A DNA stretch of 19,593 bases from Candidatus Moraniibacteriota bacterium. Lineage in GTDB: Bacteria > Patescibacteriota > Minisyncoccia > Moranbacterales > UBA9337. This document shows, piece by piece, positions 1 to 6,295 of this stretch. The translations under genes and the position numbers were made by a program. Each line of letters begins with the position of its first letter. Positions within the stretch are counted from its first letter, which is position 1. The notes under the pieces are model-generated. The model was given only the letters and a program-made list of their open reading frames with translations. It was not told the origin of the DNA and did no database searches. The stretch covers positions 1 through 19,593 of the forward strand of contig JALNYX010000014.1 of assembly GCA_023229615.1 (NCBI GenBank), in the 5' to 3' direction.

Positions 1-1
1 G

Positions 2-310
2 GCGAACTGCAAGGTTGCGGAAATTGTTGTGAGTGATTATTTAGCGAAATTAAAAAAAGAAAAGGTAGAAGTCCTTATTCTGGGATGTACACATTATCCT
101 TTATTAGAAAAAACAATTAAAAAAGTTTTAGGAAAAATTCTTGTTATCAGTTCTGCTAAAGAAGTAGCAAAGGAATTGGCCGGAAGAAGAAGTATTCAGT
201 CAGATATGCGAAAAGATGTTTTTTACTTTTCGGATACATCCAGTCATTATGACGAATTAACGAAGAAAATATTGAAAAGAAAAATAAAAGTTAAGCGGAA
301 GGTTTTGTAA
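2..310 (+). CDS. murI: Glutamate racemase, C-terminal part (5' end outside window)
   Basis: The open frame enters from the left edge, so the N-terminal part is missing and only about 102 C-terminal residues are visible. They contain LILGCTHYPLL, the conserved segment of glutamate/aspartate racemases that carries the second catalytic cysteine. MurI interconverts L- and D-glutamate in the cytoplasm and supplies D-glutamate for the peptidoglycan stem peptide. A GTG occurs at 29 but is not a credible start, because the frame is open upstream and the family is normally about 260 residues with this motif near the C-terminus. The basic tail after the racemase fold (KKILKRKIKVKRKVL) is the normal end of the frame. 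The gene converges on a minus-strand tRNA. The family call is secure; L-glutamate as substrate is inferred from the family. Confidence 0.88.
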   Translation, partial: ANCKVAEIVVSDYLAKLKKEKVEVLILGCTHYPLLEKTIKKVLGKILVISSAKEVAKELAGRRSIQSDMRKDVFYFSDTSSHYDELTKKILKRKIKVKRKVL

Positions 311-315
311 TTTTT

Positions 316-333
316 GTGCGCTTAGCAGGAATC
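316..333. repeat. 18-bp direct repeat, copy 1 (displaced copy of tRNA-Arg 3' end)
   Basis: This 18-mer is identical to 369-386, which is the last part of the tRNA-Arg gene (end of the T-loop, 3' strand of the T-stem, 3' acceptor strand, discriminator base) plus one flanking base. The copies are in direct orientation, 53 bp apart start to start, and flank a 35-bp segment made mainly of two adjacent hairpins. Confidence 0.9.
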
Positions 334-360
334 CCAGTCTACTGGTCTGCCTGTGGCGGA
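334..360. repeat. Two back-to-back small inverted repeats (REP-like element)
   Basis: The first hairpin is CCAG-TCTA-CTGG (334-345). The second follows with no gap: TCTGCC-TGT-GGCGGA (346-360), a 6-bp stem with one G-T pair. Together they fill most of the 35 bp between the direct repeats at 316-333 and 369-386, and they are much more GC-rich than the surroundings. There is no T-run after them on either strand, so this is not a standard intrinsic terminator. A REP/MITE-like dispersed element is the best guess. Confidence 0.5.
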
Positions 361-368
361 GAACCTTA

Positions 369-386
369 GTGCGCTTAGCAGGAATC
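369..386. repeat. 18-bp direct repeat, copy 2 (within the tRNA-Arg 3' end)
   Basis: This copy lies inside the functional tRNA-Arg gene and extends one base past its discriminator. It is identical to 316-333. Confidence 0.9.
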
Positions 387-442
387 GAACCTGCGACCTT
401 CTGGACCGCAACCAGACGCTCTATCCACTGAGCTATAAGCGC
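370..442 (-). tRNA. tRNA-Arg with anticodon GCG
   Basis: Read on the minus strand it folds as a full cloverleaf. The acceptor stem GCGCTTA/TAAGCGC is perfect. The D-arm is GCTC/GAGC, the anticodon stem TCTGG/CCAGA encloses the loop TTGCGGT, and the T-arm is GCAGG-TTCGATT-CCTGC. The discriminator is A. The anticodon is GCG, which reads CGC and, by wobble, CGU. A20 in the D-loop, C35 and A73 agree with known arginine identity elements. CCA is not encoded. Bacteria usually read these codons with an ACG anticodon edited to ICG, so GCG is uncommon. The 3' end is duplicated just downstream (316-333). Confidence 0.92.
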
Positions 443-457
443 TTTTGACATTTAAAT

Positions 458-485
458 ATATTAGCATTCTAACATAAAAAAGCAA
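458..485 (-). promoter_or_regulatory. Possible promoter for tRNA-Arg
   Basis: On the minus strand TTGCTT is followed by a 16-bp spacer and TAATAT, preceded by TG in the extended -10 position. Transcription would start about 8-10 bases before the tRNA. The -35 lies inside the terminator stem of the upstream gene. This is suggestive only, because each hexamer has several mismatches, but the upstream terminator means the tRNA needs its own promoter. Confidence 0.35.
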
Positions 486-504
486 TAGTTCTCCTATTGC
501 TTTT
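478..504 (-). terminator. Intrinsic terminator after the 179-residue membrane protein gene
   Basis: An 11-bp stem (aaaagcaatag/ctattgctttt) with loop TTCTC ends in a T-run when read on the minus strand. It lies about 20 bp beyond the stop codon of the minus-strand gene at 524-1063. The A/T flanks could allow termination on both strands. Confidence 0.75.
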
Positions 505-523
505 TCAAATAATGCAACAAGAT

Positions 524-1063
524 TTAAATATGTAAGAGTCTTTCTAATGTGTCTACGATGCTGGGGTGTTGCTTTTTTTCCGAAATAAATTGTAGCATTG
601 TTTGACGAACATCTTCGGAATCAACTTCATGAATTGGAATATGGACATAGGGAATAAGCCAACCATTAGTATGTAAACTGAGAATTCTTTGATGAGGTTC
701 TTTGTAAAGAATCCAGAAAGATTGAATGTCATCAAATTCATAAAGTTCCCGTTCTGCGTGTACTCCTTCTTTGGTAATTGAATAAGTATAAACAGATGGG
801 TCTTTTTCCAGATGGATGAATCCAACAATCCCGATCAAGATAAATGTGATTGCCATCAGTGGGCTGTTGGTTATCAGTGCGTAGACGATGACTATTCCTA
901 AGAATAAAGAAGCCAGCAGATACCATCTTCTGTCTTTCGGATAATTTTCATATTCCGGTCCTTCCCATTGAATTAATGCCTGTTTTCTGACATCGCCCAA
1001 ATAGGAGTCATTTTTCAGCAAGGTTTGTTTTTCTATTTGCTTTGCGTGTTTTAATAGATCCAT
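524..1063 (-). CDS. Two-span membrane protein of unknown function, possible PH-like domain
   Basis: The product has 179 residues. A soluble N-terminus (1-45) is followed by two closely spaced hydrophobic segments (about 46-64 and 68-85) joined by a short turn (ITNSPL), so it is probably a membrane hairpin with both ends in the cytoplasm. Residues 92-160 alternate short strand-like stretches and end in a helix. They include YSITKEGVHAERELYEFDDI and an LIPYVHIPI segment, a pattern like bacterial PH-type domains that follow membrane hairpins. No catalytic motif is visible. Its ATG has only an A-rich leader and no Shine-Dalgarno. It has a good promoter upstream and a terminator downstream, so it is a single-gene unit. 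The PH-like call is a pattern impression. Confidence 0.75.
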   Translation of the reverse strand: MDLLKHAKQIEKQTLLKNDSYLGDVRKQALIQWEGPEYENYPKDRRWYLLASLFLGIVIVYALITNSPLMAITFILIGIVGFIHLEKDPSVYTYSITKEGVHAERELYEFDDIQSFWILYKEPHQRILSLHTNGWLIPYVHIPIHEVDSEDVRQTMLQFISEKKQHPSIVDTLERLLHI

Positions 1064-1093
1064 TTTTTTTTATTTTTTATTTTTACTGATTTT

Positions 1094-1122
1094 ATTATAT
1101 CCTATTTACAAATACTTTTCCA
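1094..1122 (-). promoter_or_regulatory. Sigma-70-type promoter for the 179-residue membrane protein gene
   Basis: On the minus strand TGGAAA (4 of 6 to consensus) is separated by 17 bp from a perfect TATAAT. Transcription would start near 1087, giving a leader of about 25 bases before the ATG at 1063. Confidence 0.65.
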
Positions 1123-1175
1123 GCTGGTAGCATAATCAAAGGAAGTAGTTAGTTTTTCTTTAAGGTGTATTTTTT

Positions 1176-1265
1176 GGAGAGATGGCTGAGTGGTCGAAAG
1201 CGACAGTCTTGAAAACTGTAGACCCTTCACGGGGTCCGGGGGTTCGAATCCTCCTCTCTCCGCCA
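1176..1265 (+). tRNA. tRNA-Ser with anticodon TGA (UGA), CCA encoded
   Basis: The acceptor stem GGAGAGA/TCTCTCC is perfect, the discriminator is G and CCA follows at 1263-1265. The anticodon stem ACAGT/ACTGT encloses CTTGAAA, so the anticodon is TGA and reads serine UCA (and UCG). A long variable arm (gacccttcacggggtc) marks a class II tRNA. The T-arm loop is TTCGAAT. Confidence 0.96.
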
Positions 1266-1341
1266 AGTTTTACATTTCAAACGATTAAAAAACAATTTCC
1301 TCAAATAGTGTGTCAAAACAAAAGAAAACAAAAAGATAGGC

Positions 1342-1383
1342 AAAAAACCGCCCAGAATATTATTCTGAAGGCGGTTTTTTGTT
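1342..1383 (+). terminator. Strong intrinsic terminator after tRNA-Ser(UGA)
   Basis: The outer stem AAAAAACCGCC/GGCGGTTTTTT surrounds an inner stem cagaat/attctg with a 3-nt loop, and the T-run is part of the outer stem. The symmetric A and T tracts make it potentially bidirectional. It isolates the tRNA from the sigma factor unit downstream. Confidence 0.85.
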
Positions 1384-1660
1384 TGATGCGGGCTACGCCG
1401 GTCTGGAACCCACCACTATCAAACAGTGTAAAGGTTTTTCGACACTTATTTATATTTAGAAATTAGAGAGATTGGGTTGCATTTTCAAGGATGAAAAGAG
1501 AGATGCTGGGTGGCCTCAAAAGCAAGTTGGTATGTTAATAAAAAACTAATTTTGGAAAAAAATGAAACCACTCCGTGTTTCGAACAGCGTATGAAATTAA
1601 TAATAAATATGTTAATATTAAGCTAAGAAATCAAACACGTTACCGTTAGTATCTGACATG
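1384..1660. other. Intergenic stretch with no recognised gene
   Basis: The gap between the tRNA-Ser terminator and the sigma factor promoter has no open frame with recognisable protein character. At 1388-1406 there is a short GC-rich patch containing GGC-TAC-GCC. A 15-codon ATG frame starts at 1491 with AAGG just upstream, but nothing supports it as a real peptide. The rest is AT-rich and may hold regulatory DNA for the sigma factor gene. Confidence 0.5.
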
Positions 1661-1689
1661 TAAACATATTAATTTTTTTCTCGTATAAC
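1661..1689 (+). promoter_or_regulatory. Possible promoter for the ECF sigma factor gene
   Basis: TAAACA (4 of 6), a 17-bp spacer and TATAAC (5 of 6) place the start of transcription at about 1696. That would fall just inside the longest reading frame (ATG at 1693) and favours translation from the ATG at 1720. An ECF-type autoregulatory promoter could also be hidden here, because its consensus in this lineage is unknown to me. Confidence 0.35.
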
Positions 1690-1692
1690 TAA

Positions 1693-2271
1693 ATGGAGGT
1701 GCTGACATCCTACAGCGCAATGGACGATAATGAGTTGGTTGAATCTTCGAAAAGTAACCCGGAAGTTTTTGGCGAATTAGTATTGAGATATCAAGAGCGT
1801 CTATTCCGATTTATTAGGAGGATTTCATATTTTTGCATTGAGGACATCGAGGATATAGTTCAGGAAACATTCATTAAGGCATACCGGAGTTTGAACATAT
1901 TCGACACTGATTTGAAGTTTTCAACGTGGATTTATCAAATTGCCAGAAATACCACGATAGATGCCATACGAAAAAAACATACTCGACCACAGACAGTATG
2001 TCTCGAACAAGAGGATGTTATAAAATTTTTGCGGTCAGACAGCGATATGCAGATTAATTTGGAGACAAAGGAGCAGCTAAAAATCATGCAAGGGATCATA
2101 AACACGTTGCCCCATAAATATCGGGAGGTAATGATTCTGCGTTTTTTGGAAGAAAAAAATTATGAGGAAATAATGGACATTATTCAGAAACCAAAAGGTA
2201 CTGTGGCGGCATTAATAAATCGCGGAAGAAAAATGCTTTTTGATGAAGCGAAAAAAATTAAACTAACATAA
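1693..2271 (+). CDS. ECF-type RNA polymerase sigma factor (sigma-70 family)
   Basis: The product has 192 residues, the usual size for ECF sigma factors with only regions 2 and 4. Region 2 spans about 27-97. It contains DIEDIVQETFIKAYRSL (2.2, core binding) and FSTWIYQIARNTTIDAIRKK (2.3-2.4, -10 melting and recognition). Region 4 spans about 133-185 and contains INTLPHKYREVMILRFLEEKNYEEI and a GTVAALINRGRKML recognition helix for the -35 element. Regions 1 and 3 are absent. The start is ambiguous: ATG 1693, or ATG 1720, which gives an N-terminus (MDDNELVESS) more like its relatives. A GGAGGTG at 1695-1701 lies too far from 1720 for an ideal ribosome binding site. The next gene begins 5 bases after the stop and probably encodes its membrane regulator. 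Confidence 0.92.
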   Translation: MEVLTSYSAMDDNELVESSKSNPEVFGELVLRYQERLFRFIRRISYFCIEDIEDIVQETFIKAYRSLNIFDTDLKFSTWIYQIARNTTIDAIRKKHTRPQTVCLEQEDVIKFLRSDSDMQINLETKEQLKIMQGIINTLPHKYREVMILRFLEEKNYEEIMDIIQKPKGTVAALINRGRKMLFDEAKKIKLT

Positions 2272-2276
2272 CATCT

Positions 2277-3068
2277 ATGAAAGATTTTTCAAAAACTATA
2301 GTTGAAAAGATTAAAGAGGCTCATATAATCCCTGAGTCGAAATTGAAGTTGCAATGGAAGAGCTATCTTTTTTGGATCATTATGTTATGTTTTATCATTC
2401 TTGGGGCATTATCATTATCTATGGTGATTTTTAACATTATTGACATAGATCCAAGATTTTTGAAATATTTAGGGTTGCAAAGACTTATCATAATACTTTT
2501 TATCACTGCTCCATATCTTTGGATAGTATTATCATTATCAGCACTCATTTTTGGAATTTTAGCTTTTAGGAAAACTACCAAAGGTTATCGTTACAGCACT
2601 CTTTTTATCGTCAGTCTTGTGGTCCTTATAATTTCAATTTTGGGGATATTCAGTCACATTCTAAAAATAAATAACCGTATGGGCGGAGTGCTTTCAAAAA
2701 ATGCGCCAAATTTCAGAGATTTTACCGATCCAAGAGGCGCGCGATGGCAAAGGCCGGGAGACGGACTAATCGGAGGAGAGATTACCGATGTCGGTATGGA
2801 TAACTTTGATTTGAGAAGTTTCGATAATCAAGATTGGAAAATATCTTACGATCAAAAGACTGAAGGAGTTGATGATGTTCAAATCACTAGCGGTGAAAAG
2901 GTTGGCATCATAGGAGAAAAAACCGGAGAATTTTTAATGCATGCGTTTTCAATAAGACAGTTTCCCTCTGATTGGAGCGGTCAACCTCCTTCTCTTGACC
3001 CAATGTCCCCAGATCAAGGCGGAAAATTTCCGAATGGATTTCCGCCACCCCTGCCACCACCTTTTTAA
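2277..3068 (+). CDS. Three-span membrane protein with extracytoplasmic beta domain; candidate anti-sigma factor
   Basis: The product has 263 residues. A short cytoplasmic N-terminus (1-28) is followed by three hydrophobic helices (about 29-53, 70-97, 106-129), which should place the C-terminal half outside the membrane. Residues 163-230 read like a small beta-barrel: GLIGGEITDVGMDNFDLRSF, then WKISYD, a GEKVGIIGEK turn and an FLMHAFSIRQF strand. This resembles OB-fold/DUF5666-type domains. The last 30 residues are rich in proline and end PPPLPPPF. The ATG lies 5 bases after the sigma factor stop, so the two are surely co-transcribed, the usual arrangement for a sigma factor and its membrane anti-sigma factor. 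I see no HxxxCxxC zinc motif of the ZAS class, and the 28-residue N-terminus is short for a sigma-binding domain. The anti-sigma role is inferred from position. Confidence 0.8.
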   Translation: MKDFSKTIVEKIKEAHIIPESKLKLQWKSYLFWIIMLCFIILGALSLSMVIFNIIDIDPRFLKYLGLQRLIIILFITAPYLWIVLSLSALIFGILAFRKTTKGYRYSTLFIVSLVVLIISILGIFSHILKINNRMGGVLSKNAPNFRDFTDPRGARWQRPGDGLIGGEITDVGMDNFDLRSFDNQDWKISYDQKTEGVDDVQITSGEKVGIIGEKTGEFLMHAFSIRQFPSDWSGQPPSLDPMSPDQGGKFPNGFPPPLPPPF

Positions 3069-3097
3069 GTATTATACTGGGAATTACTATTTTTATA

Positions 3098-3129
3098 AAG
3101 GCCTTGCTATTTTATGCAAGGTCTTTTTG
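3098..3129 (+). terminator. Intrinsic terminator closing the sigma factor unit
   Basis: The stem AAGGCCTTGC/GCAAGGTCTT (one G-T pair) with an 8-nt loop is followed by TTTTTG. It lies about 30 bp after the stop of the candidate anti-sigma gene. The exporter genes downstream therefore need their own promoter. Confidence 0.8.
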
Positions 3130-3201
3130 TTAGCGTGACAATGCAAACCTTTTTTTGATTGTCCGTATTAAACTGTATAGGTACTCAAAGAGGGAGGGTG
3201 C

Positions 3202-3217
3202 TTATTTTATAAAATAA
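3202..3217. promoter_or_regulatory. Perfect 16-bp AT-only palindrome upstream of the exporter unit
   Basis: TTATTTTATAAAATAA is a perfect inverted repeat lying 57 bp before the ATG at 3274. It could be an operator, or part of an AT-rich promoter. AT-only palindromes also arise by chance in such DNA. I could not assign a convincing -35/-10 pair for this unit. Confidence 0.3.
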
Positions 3218-3273
3218 TAGCGGATAATTAATTTGTATGCCGTTTCATTGAAGGACGGGTATGTTTTAAAGTT

Positions 3274-3966
3274 ATGCAATTAAAACAAAAAAATAGTATC
3301 AAAGTTTTGCTTGTTGCCTTGATATCTTTTATCGCTCCATTGGTTGCTTTGGCTGCAACTGATATGGGAACACCAACTGTTGAGGATTGCGTTTCTAAGA
3401 CTGGTCAAACTAAAGCACAGTGCGAGGAAATGATTGACAAGTTCAAGAATATGTCTCTGAGTGATGCGGCAAATATGAAGTTACCTTCGGGCGCGACAGG
3501 AAAACAAATGCCTAGCGGGGGAGCAACCGGACAAACGTCCGCCTTAAAAAATGGCGATGCAACACCAGTGAAACAAAATGATACTGTCGATACTGCTCAG
3601 GTCGCAAGTGATATTAATGTAAAGATCGAAAGGGCTACTAAGATGCTGGCCGAGAGAGAACAGCAATTTATTCAAGCAGAAAGTAGAGTTGAAAAAATTA
3701 TTGAATTTTTAGAGTCGAAAAGTATAGATACTACTGAAATAGAACGCAATCTTGATATTTTCAAAACTAAAGTTACAGCTGTATTGGGCGCATTTGATGG
3801 ACATGTCCAAGTCTTAAATAATAGCAAAACTGACACATCGGAAACTGCTTCGGCGGCAGTCCAAAGTACTCAAGTGCAAATTAAAACGACAATAACTGAT
3901 TTGGTTAGTTCTTATGGCACGCTTCGAAATAGCTTGAGTGCTGCTATTGAAAAAATAACGCAATAA
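3274..3966 (+). CDS. Secreted helical protein of unknown function
   Basis: The product has 230 residues. Residues 1-28 are a signal peptide: basic MQLKQKNSIK, hydrophobic VLLVALISFIAPLV, and a signal peptidase I site after ALA. The mature part starts with a two-cysteine motif (DCVSKTGQTKAQCEEMIDKF, about 38-57) that could form a disulfide-linked helical hairpin. A Gly/Thr/Ser-rich low-complexity linker follows (about 71-105). Residues 113-230 are mostly helical and may form a coiled coil (VKIERATKMLAEREQQFIQAESRVEKI). It is the first gene of the exporter unit, and the next ATG follows its stop by one base. It could be an extracytoplasmic sensor or an accessory to the MacAB-like exporter. No family function is recognised. 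Confidence 0.78.
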   Translation: MQLKQKNSIKVLLVALISFIAPLVALAATDMGTPTVEDCVSKTGQTKAQCEEMIDKFKNMSLSDAANMKLPSGATGKQMPSGGATGQTSALKNGDATPVKQNDTVDTAQVASDINVKIERATKMLAEREQQFIQAESRVEKIIEFLESKSIDTTEIERNLDIFKTKVTAVLGAFDGHVQVLNNSKTDTSETASAAVQSTQVQIKTTITDLVSSYGTLRNSLSAAIEKITQ

Positions 3967-3967
3967 A

Positions 3968-4285
3968 ATGCAAATAAATATAAGCGAAAAAAACAAAAAT
4001 AGGCTATATCTGTTATTCTCTGTTATTTTCGTCATAATAAGTATAGGTATTATTGCCTGGATTGATCGACAAGAGGTGGATAAGAAAATTAATGAACAAG
4101 CAACGTTGATGTGTGGTCAGAAAAATACAGAGCATAAAAACGGCGATGATGTCCAGGAAATGAAGAATAGCAATATAAGCGATCCCAACGCGCAAATTAA
4201 TACCAAGAATGAGGCAGTAATTTCTCTTGAAAATATCGATAACTTGATAAATTCAGTCGGAGCGGACAATTTCGCTGCGCAATAA
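3968..4285 (+). CDS. Small single-span membrane protein of unknown function
   Basis: The product has 105 residues. Residues 13-31 (LYLLFSVIFVIISIGIIAW) form one hydrophobic segment after a short basic N-terminus. The rest is polar, charged and probably extracytoplasmic, with a single cysteine in TLMCGQ. The ATG lies one base after the upstream stop codon, so translation is probably coupled with the secreted helical protein. The close pairing suggests that the two act together, for example as a membrane-bound partner and its soluble ligand. No known domain is visible. Confidence 0.7.
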   Translation: MQINISEKNKNRLYLLFSVIFVIISIGIIAWIDRQEVDKKINEQATLMCGQKNTEHKNGDDVQEMKNSNISDPNAQINTKNEAVISLENIDNLINSVGADNFAAQ

Positions 4286-4310
4286 TTTTTTATTCATCCA
4301 AACGAAAGTT

Positions 4311-5543
4311 ATGAAAAAAATAACATCTTTTGTGAAAAAAAGAAAAATTCTCTCAATAGTAGTTGTTATTATTCTGATTGTTGCGGTCTGGTTTATTTTT
4401 TTCAACAAAAAAGCCACTCAAATCGAAACTTATACCGTCAAAAAAGGAAATATTACCGAAACTATTATGGGAACAGGTAATGTGCAAGCAGCTCAGGTGA
4501 GTGTTTATTCCACTTCGAACGGAGTGGTTCAGGAACTTTATGTGAAGAATGGTGATTCGGTTCAAGCTGGACAAGAACTGTTTAAAGTAAAATCAACCAG
4601 TACCGATCAGGAAATAGCGACAGCTTATGCGAACTATCTGACTGCTCTCAACAATTTGAAAAAATCCCAGCAGGACAAGGAAAGCGCTTATGCCCAGCTG
4701 CTCAGCAACAAAAAAACTCTGACAGATGCCAAGGGAGATCTTAAATATCAAAAAAATCACGATGAAAATCCTAAAACCAACAAGGATTATACGTCTTCAG
4801 AAAAAAAATCTCTGAGACAAGATGTTGATGCCAAAGAGAGCTCACTTAATGCCTCACAAGAAAAATATGATGATGCTCAAACCGCAATTAGTGCTAGCCA
4901 GGCCAGCGTAAAGGCATCCAAACTTTCCTACGATGCTACGCAGAATGCCACTATTAAAGCACAGGTTGCCGGAACAGTTAGTAATTTATCTGTGCGAGTC
5001 GGCGATGTCGTTTATTTTTCCGATATCACTGTAACATCCACCACAATCGCTTCACCTGTTTTAGTCATTGGTGACCTTTCTGGATATTCGGTGAAAATCG
5101 GCATTAATGAAATGGAAAGATCTAAAATCGCTCTGGGACAAAAAGCCACGATTAAATTCGATGCCATTTCAGGCAAGGAATATACAGGAACGGTTGAAAA
5201 AATAGATGATTTTGGAGTGGAAGAATCTGGCGTGATTACTTATAATGCGTATCTTTCCGTTACTGATCAAGATGAAAGAATGCTTCCTAAGATGACGGCT
5301 AATGTTACCGTGGAAACAAACTCCCGGGAAAATGTGATAGTCGTTCCAAGTAAAGCTCTGAAACCGTATCAAAACGCGAAAGGAGTGCAGGTATTGAAAA
5401 CTGATTCGAAGGGAAAGCAAGTTTACGAATATGTCTCAGTTAAAATCGGTCTTAAGAGCGGGTCGCAAGTTGAGATTATCAGCGGTTTGGAAGAAGGGAT
5501 GATAATTTCACTTTCGGATGCAACTATAACATCCGCCAAATAG
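4311..5543 (+). CDS. MacA/HlyD-like membrane fusion (adaptor) protein
   Basis: The product has 410 residues. One N-terminal membrane anchor (about 12-31) follows a basic start (MKKITSFVKKRKI). A first lipoyl/biotinyl-like half comes next (TETIMGTGNVQAAQVSVYST, then VVQELYVKNGDSVQAGQELF). Residues about 107-215 form a long helical hairpin rich in Ala, Lys, Gln and Ser. The second lipoyl half starts at ATIKAQVAGTVSNLSVRVGD, and beta-barrel and membrane-proximal domains follow (IVVPSKALKPYQ). This is the order of MacA/YknX-type adaptors, which link an ABC transporter to an extracytoplasmic partner. The ATPase and permease genes follow directly. If this is a monoderm-like CPR cell, a TolC partner is unlikely and the adaptor would act as in Firmicute YknX. 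The substrate is unknown. Confidence 0.92.
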   Translation: MKKITSFVKKRKILSIVVVIILIVAVWFIFFNKKATQIETYTVKKGNITETIMGTGNVQAAQVSVYSTSNGVVQELYVKNGDSVQAGQELFKVKSTSTDQEIATAYANYLTALNNLKKSQQDKESAYAQLLSNKKTLTDAKGDLKYQKNHDENPKTNKDYTSSEKKSLRQDVDAKESSLNASQEKYDDAQTAISASQASVKASKLSYDATQNATIKAQVAGTVSNLSVRVGDVVYFSDITVTSTTIASPVLVIGDLSGYSVKIGINEMERSKIALGQKATIKFDAISGKEYTGTVEKIDDFGVEESGVITYNAYLSVTDQDERMLPKMTANVTVETNSRENVIVVPSKALKPYQNAKGVQVLKTDSKGKQVYEYVSVKIGLKSGSQVEIISGLEEGMIISLSDATITSAK

Positions 5544-5573
5544 TTCATAAATTTAAAAGTTATTTTTTGAAAT

Positions 5574-6281
5574 ATGACACAATCGAAATTGATTATTTCT
5601 CTTCGAAATATCAGAAAAAACTATCTGATGGGCGATAACACTTCATACCAAGCTTTGAAAGGAATTTCTTTTGATGTTCATGAGGGAGATTTTATTTCTA
5701 TTATGGGGCCTTCGGGATCCGGAAAATCAACACTTATGAATATTATTGGAACACTGGATACGGCAACAGAAGGAAAATATATTTTTAACGATTCGAATAT
5801 TACCAATTACACTGAAGATGAACTGGCTAAGGTGAGAAATGAAAAAATAGGATTCGTGTTTCAATCATTCAATCTTATTCCCAGAGTGAGCGTTTATCAT
5901 AACGTAGAAAGGCCGATGATTTATAGCAGAAAAATCCCTCGATTCCAAAGAAAAGAGCGAGTTCTTTCCGCTTTAAAAACAGTCCATTTGGAAGATAAAA
6001 TGGATAATTTGTCTAATCAACTTTCGGGCGGTCAGATTCAGCGAGTGGCTGTTGCCCGGGCCTTGGTAATGAATCCGGAAATTATTTTGGCTGATGAGCC
6101 GACTGGAAATTTGGATAGCGCTACCTCTCATGATGTAATGCGTTTTTTTCAGGAGCTCAATAAAGAGGGAAAAACCATTATTTTGATTACTCATGAACCG
6201 GACATTGCCGCTTTTGGGAAAAGAACGATTACTCTCAAAGACGGGCTGATCGTTGAAGATGAAAATAATAGATTAACGTAG
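5574..6281 (+). CDS. ABC transporter ATP-binding protein, MacB/LolD type
   Basis: The product has 235 residues, the normal length for this group, with all nucleotide-binding motifs in order. These are Walker A GPSGSGKS (45-52), a Q-loop at FVFQSFNL (Q97), signature LSGGQ (150-154), Walker B IILADEP (170-176), D-loop NLDS, and the switch histidine in ITHEP (H207). The FNLIPRVSVYHNVERPM segment and overall spacing match the LolD/MacB/FtsE-like family (MJ0796 type), which pairs with FtsX-fold permeases and powers mechanotransmission rather than classical transmembrane transport. The ATG follows the adaptor gene by about 30 bp and has no Shine-Dalgarno. The partner permease lies 14 bp downstream. 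Confidence 0.96.
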   Translation: MTQSKLIISLRNIRKNYLMGDNTSYQALKGISFDVHEGDFISIMGPSGSGKSTLMNIIGTLDTATEGKYIFNDSNITNYTEDELAKVRNEKIGFVFQSFNLIPRVSVYHNVERPMIYSRKIPRFQRKERVLSALKTVHLEDKMDNLSNQLSGGQIQRVAVARALVMNPEIILADEPTGNLDSATSHDVMRFFQELNKEGKTIILITHEPDIAAFGKRTITLKDGLIVEDENNRLT

Positions 6282-6295
6282 TATTTATAAAAAAT

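Noticed and set aside
257..451. Minus-strand 64-codon open frame
   Set aside because: It runs through the tRNA-Arg gene and its duplicated end; the protein has no family character.
1182..1466. Plus-strand 94-codon open frame
   Set aside because: It starts inside tRNA-Ser(UGA) and reads through the terminator; it is a shadow of RNA sequence.
1491..1538. 15-codon frame with AAGG before its ATG
   Set aside because: It is too short to judge and has no signal, motif or neighbour that supports translation.
1384..3273. A shared ECF-type promoter motif upstream of the sigma and exporter units
   Set aside because: I compared the two upstream regions by eye and found only short AT-rich matches that could be chance.
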